The position numbers and the translations under genes are program-made. This document shows, one piece after another, positions 57,585 through 64,000 of a stretch of DNA of 64,000 bases. How positions within the stretch are numbered: the stretch's first letter is position 1; each line of letters starts with the position of its first letter. A model generated the notes under the pieces. That model had not been told where the DNA came from. It did no database searches and worked only from the letters and a program-made list of their open reading frames with translations. The stretch comes from Hydrangea macrophylla (Eukaryota > Streptophyta > Magnoliopsida > Cornales > Hydrangeaceae): positions 99,832,140 to 99,896,139 of the forward strand of contig CM066992.1 in NCBI GenBank assembly GCA_033977485.1. Direction: 5' to 3'.

Positions 57585-57795
57585 CGACACGACACGATAA
57601 CTCGACACGAACCCAACACGGTTTAAGCAGGTTTGGATTTGGCCTTAATAGGTTCGGGTCGTAAATGGGTTGACCCGTTTAGCACAATTAATAAATGGGT
57701 CGTGTTCGTGTTGTAATCGTGTCAACCCGTATAACACGAATTGACCCGTTTACTTAGGCGGGTCAACCCGTTTAAACACGAACCCGATTTACCCA
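57585..57795. repeat. Left subterminal repeat region of the hAT element
   Basis: Words of the type CGACACGA, ACCCGTTTA and their inverses (TCGTGTTCGTGT, AAATGGGTTGAC) occur about every 10-20 bp. The right side (61600-61890) has the same words, including GTGTCGTGTCGTGTCAACCC. Such arrays bind hAT transposases in Ac. Confidence 0.75.
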
Positions 57796-58046
57796 TTTAT
57801 TTACCTATTAAAAAATTGAACAAATACACTTAAGTTGAAACAACCCTAGTCGCCCACTTCATTTGAGCATTTTGAATTTTTGAGACTTGAGAAGTTGAGA
57901 GACTGTGAGAGTGAGAGAGAGAGAGAGAGAATCGTCTCAGACCCTCAGTGTCTCACCCTCCGGTAGCCTCCACCACTTCACGGTCTACACGACGTCACCC
58001 CCTCCTCTCCGACCGGCCACCACACCATCCACTGAATATATATGAA

Positions 58047-61000
58047 ATGAAATCACGAAACTTCCCTGAGATTGAAGAGGTAACTGACAAACTGTCTCAT
58101 TACTTTCTTCTTCTTCTTCTTCTTAAGTTGATTCAGACTATGTACTGTACATATAACATATCGATTCTCTTTTTTTTTTCTTTTTTTTTTCCTATCAATG
58201 TTCTATCAGGTATGGTCTGTGGTCCATGGAGGTGTGGACCATGTGGTGCTTATGACTCTTTCTTTGATTGTGATTTGTAGATGTTTGATTAGTGGTACAG
58301 TACACTGGTACTAATTAGGGCTTTGTTATATTACCCCCAAAAGTTTGAACCTTTACATATAACATATATGTCTATCGGTCTATATATATATATTATATAT
58401 ATGTGTATATCATCAACACTCTTCACCAACCACTTTTGCTCGTCAAAATTTCAAATGAAAGAGTTAGATAACGGTGAGGACCCAAACAAACATGATGCCC
58501 AAACTCATCTACTTCATATATTGCTTTGATTGTGGATGTCAAAATGTATGATTAGTTAATTATTTATTTATGGCATTTGATTTATTTAACTATTTTTTAT
58601 TTTGTTCTTTGTTTAATTTATAAATCTAGTTAATTTAGCCTTGTTTAATGAGAGCATTTTGCTCACCCATGTTTGGTTCACCATTGCTCACTCATTTTTG
58701 TTCACCCCTTTTTGGTTCACCCCTTTTTGGTTCACCATTTTTGCTCACTCATTTTTGCTCACCCATTCTAGTTAAGGAGGTAATCTATCTTTTCTTTTCT
58801 TTTTTGTTATGGTTACCAATCATTTTGTTATGGTTTCCACTTTCCAGTACCTTACCCTACAACCATTTCTTATTTTGTAGATGAAAATTGACCTTGATAG
58901 TGAGAATGAAGAAGATGGTGTGGATGTTGAAAATACAATTGAAAATGAACAAAATGCTGAGAGCAAAATTGGTTCGAAGCGCCAAAGAAGAAAAACTTCG
59001 AAGGTATGGGCTTTTTTTTATTTGCTTCCCTTGGATGCCGAAGGGGTTGAAAAAGCAAGATGTAAAAAATGTAAGATGTCATATATTTCTAATAGTAAGT
59101 ATGGCACCGGCAATTTGAAACGTCATGTGGTAAAGTGCCAACGAAACGGTGTTGACATAGGCCAATATCTTGTATCTAATTCTGATGGGTCTATGTCTAT
59201 GCGGTCTCAGAATTTTAATCAAGAGATATTTAGGGACCTAGTTACTGTTGCAATCATTAGGCATGAATTGCCATTTCAATTTGTCGAGTATGAAGGCATT
59301 AGTGAAATATTCACTTACTTGTATGTGGGTGCCAAGAATGTTACTAGAAATACATGCAAGGCAGATGTATTGAAGTTATTTGGCAAAGAGAAACATAAAC
59401 TTTCTAATTTGTTGCGTTCATGCCCTGGGAGAATTAGTTTAACTTCTGATTTATGGACCTCCATAGCAACTGATGGTTATATATGCCTCACTGCCCATTT
59501 CATTGACAAAGATTGGATATTACAAAAAAGAATTCTTAATTTTTGTTACATGCCTCCTCCCCACAGTGGTATTGCTTTGTCCAAAAAAGTTTACAAGCTA
59601 TTATGTGATTGGGGAATTGAAAATAAGTTATTTTCCATTACTTTGGACAATGCTTCTTCCAATGATGTATTTGTTGAAATGTTAAAGAATCAATTGAATT
59701 TGAAAGGTGCACTCTTGAGTGATGGTAGTTTCTTCCATATTCGGTGTTGCGCTCACATTCTTAATATAATAGTGCAAGAGGGATTGAAAGAAATTGATGG
59801 GTCGGTAAGTAAGATGTGAGAGTGTGTTAAGTATGTTAAAGGGTCACAAGTAAGGAAGCAAAAGTTCTTAGAATGTGTTGCACAAGTTTCCTTAAATGGT
59901 ACCAAGTCTTTGCGGCAAGATGTCCCTCCAAGATGGAACTCAACATTTCTTATGCTTGGAAGCGCACTTTATTACCGTCGTGCTTTTTGTCATTTGCAAC
60001 TAAGTTACTCTAATTTCAAACATTGTCCTTCCGCCGAAGAATGGGTTAAAGCGGAGAAGATTTACAAGTTTTGGGGGGTTTTTTATGAAATTACTTGCAT
60101 ATTCTCCGGAGTAAAGTATCCCACCGCAAGCTTATACTTTCCACTTGTTTTCAAGGTTCAGCTAAGTTTGTCGAAAGAAATGCAAAGTTTGGATGACTTC
60201 ATGTGTACAATGGCAAAGCAAATGTTCAGTAAATTTGATAAGTATTGGTCGAAACATAGCTTGATTTTAGCTATAGCTGTGATTTTTTATCCCCGTTATA
60301 AGATCCAATTTGTTGAATTTTGTTACAATATGCTATATGGTGAGAATTCTTTTGAGTGCATTTGTGTTCGTGAAAAATTGTTCTCTCTCTTTAATGAGTA
60401 CATGTGCAACGCTTCTAAAGGCACTTCAAGCTCATCTAGTTCTCAAGCCATTAGCAATGGTGCTTTGCGTGGTAATTATGACCAGGATCATGAGAAAGAC
60501 TTCACAGATGTTTTTAAGGTACGAGAGAAAGCCTAAAGAAATGTCCTCATGATAATTGTTGTATATTACATTATATTCTTTTTTTTCCCTCGTGCATTAT
60601 TGACTAGTATGTCACTAATAATTAATCTTTGTTCTCACATTAGGAATTTGATACATTTGAAAGTACTGAATTTGTTACTAGTGCTCAAAAGACCCAATTG
60701 GAATTATACTTGGATGAACCAAAAGTTAAAAGAGAAGTAAACTTGGATGTTCTTGCCTATTGGAGAGCTCATCAATTTCGATATCCTGAACTTGCTCGTA
60801 TGGCACGTGATGTGTTAAGTATTCCTGTCTCTACTGTTGCATCTGAGTCTGCCTTTAGTACCGGGGGTCGAGTTCTTGATCAATATCGTAGTGCGCTACG
60901 ACCTCAAGTTGTTGAGGCTTTAGTCTGCACTAGGGATTGGTTGTTTGGAGGAAAAGGTACAAAATAAAACTTATTAATGGGCTACCTAAATACTTTTAGG

Positions 61001-61156
61001 AAGAAACTTATCTTGTGTTTAATTTTTCTTTTTCATTTAGGAGATGAGCAAGTGCTTCTAGATGAGCTTACTGAAGATGTGATGAACTTGAATAACAATG
61101 AGGATGAATTACGATCAGTTGGATGTTCAAATGAAGTTGTTAATGCTGATTCTTGA
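58047..61156 (+). pseudogene. hAT transposase (RICESLEEPER/Ac-like) with one in-frame stop
   Basis: Exons 58881-60518, 60644-60956 and 61041-61156 join in phase; a short first exon (58047-58079, MKSRNFPEIEE) ending at GAG|GTAACT and an acceptor at 58880 are plausible. The reading spans about 700 codons. The BED finger has CKKC and HVVKC. The RNase H-like core has LTSDLWTS and TLDNASSND. A segment YPRYKIQFVEFCY follows, then the hAT dimerisation domain (YPELARMARDVLSIPVSTVA and SESAFSTGGRV). A single TGA at 59817-59819 interrupts it between KIDGSVSKM-type and ECVKYVKGS sequence. The frame continues unchanged afterwards, so one substitution, probably CGA to TGA, disabled it. Confidence 0.85.
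58640..58770 (+). repeat. Short tandem repeat TTTGGTTCACC/TTTGCTCACTCA in transposase intron
   Basis: About nine units of 11-13 bp, of two types (TTTTTGGTTCACCCC and TTTTTGCTCACTCA), fill the 3' half of the inferred first intron of the transposase gene. Confidence 0.75.
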
Positions 61157-61599
61157 TGGATAGTATTATACCAACTAGGTCAATATGGTGGTTAGACATT
61201 TTTCTTTCTTTGTAAATTGTAGTCATTTTACATTTATACACCGTTTCCTTATAGTTTTGTGTTTTTATATTTACAGGTGGCTTGAATATGGAAATGAAGT
61301 GGAAGATTCTTTTGTGGAACAAGAACTTTGTTATTTTGAATCTTTGATGTTGACAATGACATTTTAATATTTTGGTATTTAGGAAGATGTCATATTGTCA
61401 TGTGTCTTGCTATTTTAAATGGGAGCCGAGATGACTCATTCATATTTACTAATTGTGTATGAATTATGATTAGTATATGGTTTTACTATTTTAGAGACTT
61501 AGACTTTAGTATGTATGAATATGAAATTACTCATGATCATATTTTGATGTGTCTTGCTATATATGTGTGTTTTGTGTTATATATGTTATAGGGTTATAT

Positions 61600-61890
61600 G
61601 TGTTACAGGTTAAACGGGTTATATATGTTTTGTGTTATATATATGTTACAGGTTATGTGTTACAGGTTATATGTGTTTTATGTTATCAGGTTTATGGGTT
61701 AATCGTGTTGACCCAAACACGACCTATTTATTAAACGGGTTAACTGTGTCGTGTCGTGTCAACCCGTTTAATAAACAAGTCAGGTTAGGGTTGAGGTTCT
61801 TGACACGATTAAATAATCGTGTCGTGTTCAGGTTGACACATTTAGCGTTATACTCAGCCCTTGACACGACACGATTAGACACGACACGAC
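61600..61890. repeat. Right subterminal repeat region of the hAT element
   Basis: A degenerate GTTACAGGTTATATGTGTT-type tandem (about 61560-61690) passes into ACACGAC/GTCGTGTC and TTAAACGGGTTAAC words. A palindromic arrangement of AACCCGTTTAATAAAC and TTTATTAAACGGGTT lies at about 61727-61776. Confidence 0.7.
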
Positions 61891-62825
61891 CCATTTGCCA
61901 CCCCTATTCATACATACCGATGAACTGGTTGATGAACTGCTTGCTTAGCTGCTTGAAAATTTTGACCGATCGGAGTTTCAGAGAGTGGAACCATTGCGCG
62001 GCAAGTGCTAGGAAAAGCTAGGCAGTATAGTTCGTCGGCATTGGTAGCGAGAGCCATTTGGGCCTTGTAGGTCCGGACGTGGTCGACCGGGCTTCCCGAG
62101 CCACTGTACAAATCTAGATGAGGCTGTTTGAATTTACGTGGGATGGTAAATCTCGTAATCTGGCTGGAGAATGGTGACTCTGTCTCGGTATTGACATGGT
62201 CCTGAGTAGCATTCTGGCCTAACTCTTTGGCCATTCTGTCGATCGGTTTCTTCAAACTCTGGAGACGGGCCATTACACCTTCCCGACCGGTATCTGGGAG
62301 GTTGGTCGGGTTGGTGGAAGAGGCTTCTTCTTCATAGCGGTGCGCTGTCCTCTGGGATCAAGCTCGGCTATGACTCCGGCTGATCGTGTGCCCAAGGCCA
62401 CCTCGGCTCTTGACCGAGTGACCTTGGACTGATTCCCGGGCCATATGCTCCTGCCTCTCCTCTCGGGTAGCACGCTTACCGCTGATGTCTGTGGCACCCT
62501 CAACATGGGATAGGTTGGCTCGGGTACGTTGTCTGGTAAAGATCGGTTCCCGACCGTACGCAACATTCCCGAGCCATTTCCCGGCCACTAGAGGATTGCT
62601 TTATTGGGCCAGCATGACTTTGATCTACTGTTGGGTTTGACGCTGGATCTTCAAGAGCTGTGTGATTGTGTGAGGTGATCTGCTCCGGTGTCAGGAACAC
62701 CGGGACCGGCGGGATAGCCTGGCCAGCCCGCTGCGCAGCCTTCTTACCCTTCTTCGGAGGCATGACTGTCAGCTGAGAAATTTGTGCTTTCAGAAATCTA
62801 TCGTTTCCCACAGACGGAACCAAGC

Positions 62826-63523
62826 TGATGATGCCGAAATTTGGTTAAAGTAAATTAGAGCAAATTAAGGAGAGAGAGACAGAAACTGATTTTTTTTGTA
62901 TGTGGTTCAGCCTTGTTAATGAAGGAACCTACGTCCACGTGTGTGTCTAAGAACTTCTACTGTATGCAATAAAACTGCTGTATGAACCTTGGTGATCCAA
63001 CAATGGCGACTGGGACTACCAAGGGTCGGCCGTGCAGGTTGGTGTTTAAGATTTCTCGAGAGAGAGGCTAGACAGAGTAGTGTATTTCTCTTGGTGAGAT
63101 TTTGATTGGGATCCCCTCTAATGGGGTGAGTGGTCTCTTTTATAGATGCAAGGGACCTACTCATACAAGGATAAGGAAATACAATCCAATTAGGATTGAT
63201 TGGCATTAATTGTGGGGGTTTCCTAATTGGATTAGGAAACAATATGCTCTTTCCATTAGTCTTCTAACTTGATTAGGAAACAACCTGGAATATTCTGGAG
63301 CATGTCTCGCGGGCCTGGCTTGACTGCGGTTGTACAGACCGTGCTTGCGCGGTATTCCCGACCTGTTGGCCGGGTCGTGGATGAACCACTCGGGAGGCAC
63401 GGGCTGACCAAACCGCTCGGGTTGATGCTCATCCAAGGAACTCTGCATAATTTGACCGGGACACGGACCAACTGCTGAGTTGAACCGCTCGGCCATAGGA
63501 TAGGGCCAATTTTGGGCGTATCA
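62826..63523 (-). repeat. 5' LTR of gag-only element copy 2
   Basis: The 698-bp LTR contains TATAAAAGAGACC (inverse strand) at about 63138-63150, equivalent to the TATA position in copy 1. It lies next to the TSD GGAGA at 63524. Confidence 0.9.
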
Positions 63524-64000
63524 GGAGATAATGTGATGTGCTAGCCATCATATAGTTTCCCATCCCTCATATATATACTAATACTATAAGCCCCTTTCCT
63601 AATCTAATTAGGAAATGATATTTGATTAGAAAACTTTCTTAAATCAAATATAAACTAATAGTATTATTATACCACTTCAATATTAACAACTTAATATCAA
63701 GTTGACCCTTACAACTTCTTCCAAATACACATTGCCCTTTTGTGTGTGACCCCTTAGGTTCATACTAATCTGACAGTAGGTATTAATACTTTAAAGTATT
63801 ACAATTAGAACCCTTTCTAGTAAATTTAAATTAGAACATCTTCTAATTCTCCATTGTAGAAATAATGAATATTAATATTTATTATTTCTGGGCTTCCACT
63901 AATCATGAGTGACACCTAGCAGTATATCATGACACATCCCAGACAGTCTGAAAAATAGTGAACATTTCCGTTAGCAGTTACCGTACAATTCAATCTGTCA
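63524..64000. other. Right flank of copy 2; probable older retroelement fragment
   Basis: AT-rich DNA containing TTTTGTGTGTGACCCCTTAG followed by GTTCATACTAATCTGAC and later GAGTGACACCTAGCAGTATA. That wording is familiar from repeated DNA in plants, possibly internal retrotransposon sequence, but I cannot place it. It runs off the window. Confidence 0.3.

Larger units (their letters stand above)
57569..61906 (+). mobile_element. hAT (Ac-like) transposon, complete, TSD TTCATACA
   Basis: A 4338-bp element starts TAGGGGTGGCAATTTTCGAC and ends CCCATTTGCCACCCCTA, an 11-12-bp inverted terminus typical of hAT. Identical octamers TTCATACA flank it (57561-57568 and 61907-61914). Both subterminal regions (about 57585-57790 and 61600-61890) are crowded with ACACGAC and ACCCGTTTA words and their inverses, probable transposase-binding repeats. 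It encodes a BED-finger transposase on the plus strand. It is inserted in the gag gene of LTR element copy 2. Confidence 0.95.
57020..62776 (-). pseudogene. Gag gene of copy 2, frameshifted and split by hAT
   Basis: The N-terminal part (62776 down to 61907) starts MPPKKGKKAAQRAGQA and needs two frame changes (near 62640 and 62270) before TEITRFTIPRKFKQPHL-type sequence. The gag core begins GQNFQAAKQAVHQPVHR and is cut by the hAT element at 61906. It resumes below 57569 (RNNEILKKFTDQFNQEKLG-like) and, after further damage, a clean stretch 57365-57021 encodes RKYVDTEEFLKTKDLGHVSD followed by basic and Ser-rich repeats. No zinc knuckle or pol domain follows. Confidence 0.8.
55225..63523 (-). mobile_element. 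Gag-only LTR retrotransposon copy 2, split by a hAT element
   Basis: Minus-strand element with 5-bp TSDs GGAGA at 55220-55224 and 63524-63528. LTRs are 62826-63523 (5') and 55225-55929 (3'), both with TGATACGCCC starts and GGCATCATCA ends. The polypurine tract (AAATGGGGGGCAGT on the minus strand) adjoins the 3' LTR, as in copy 1. Total length is 8299 bp; without the 4338-bp hAT insertion and its 8-bp TSD it is 3953 bp, close to copy 1 (3875 bp). It carries only gag, no pol. The primer-binding site reads TTGGTTCCGTCTGTGGG, two bases off copy 1. Confidence 0.9.

Noticed and set aside
1..64000. Defence system, biosynthetic cluster, CRISPR array or phage-like module
   Set aside because: The window is plant nuclear DNA with unrelated single genes and transposons; no array of regular spacers or operon-like gene set is present.

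Overview
The window is nuclear DNA of a flowering plant, most likely a woody eudicot. It is AT-rich, its genes have GT-AG introns, CT/GA and TA microsatellites are dense, and most of the space is transposable elements. I could not fix the genus from sequence alone.

Five host genes are supported: a RING-H2 protein with an MGSACC lipidation-type N terminus (+, 13459-21951); a Y3SK2 dehydrin behind a cluster of ABRE-like promoter motifs (+, 24681-25607); a CrRLK1L malectin-like receptor kinase (+, 27233-30363); a 94-residue OXS3-like protein (+, 33027-33402); and the large subunit of the SUMO-activating enzyme, SAE2/UBA2, with 11 exons over 14 kb (-, 34633-48778). They share no pathway or operon-like logic. 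They are unrelated single genes separated by repeats.

Layout: 1-11.9 kb is gene-free and holds a probable 2.15-kb solo LTR inside a GT microsatellite, a GC-rich hAT MITE with a perfect 8-bp target-site duplication (TSD), foldback MITEs and short-repeat arrays. 11.9-22 kb is the RING gene; its 7-kb first intron contains a hAT relic split by a gag-only LTR element. 22-34.6 kb holds three small-to-medium genes with MITE-rich spacers. 34.6-49 kb is SAE2; its tenth intron carries an apparently intact 5.7-kb hAT transposon in the opposite orientation. 49-55.2 kb is gene-free. 55.2-63.5 kb is a second copy of the same gag-only LTR element (minus strand, TSD GGAGA), split by a 4.3-kb hAT transposon (TSD TTCATACA) whose transposase has one in-frame stop.

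Most notable: (i) the kinase gene is interrupted by a 593-bp intron bounded by a GTACTG direct repeat, with the 5' splice site inside the repeat, which suggests intron gain by insertion; (ii) a low-copy family of non-autonomous gag-only LTR elements whose boundaries are defined here by TSDs; (iii) a tandemly expanded acidic tail in SAE2; (iv) a hAT transposase with a long Gly/Tyr/Ser-rich tail; (v) MITEs sitting inside TA microsatellites. I found no rRNA, tRNA, CRISPR or organellar segment.
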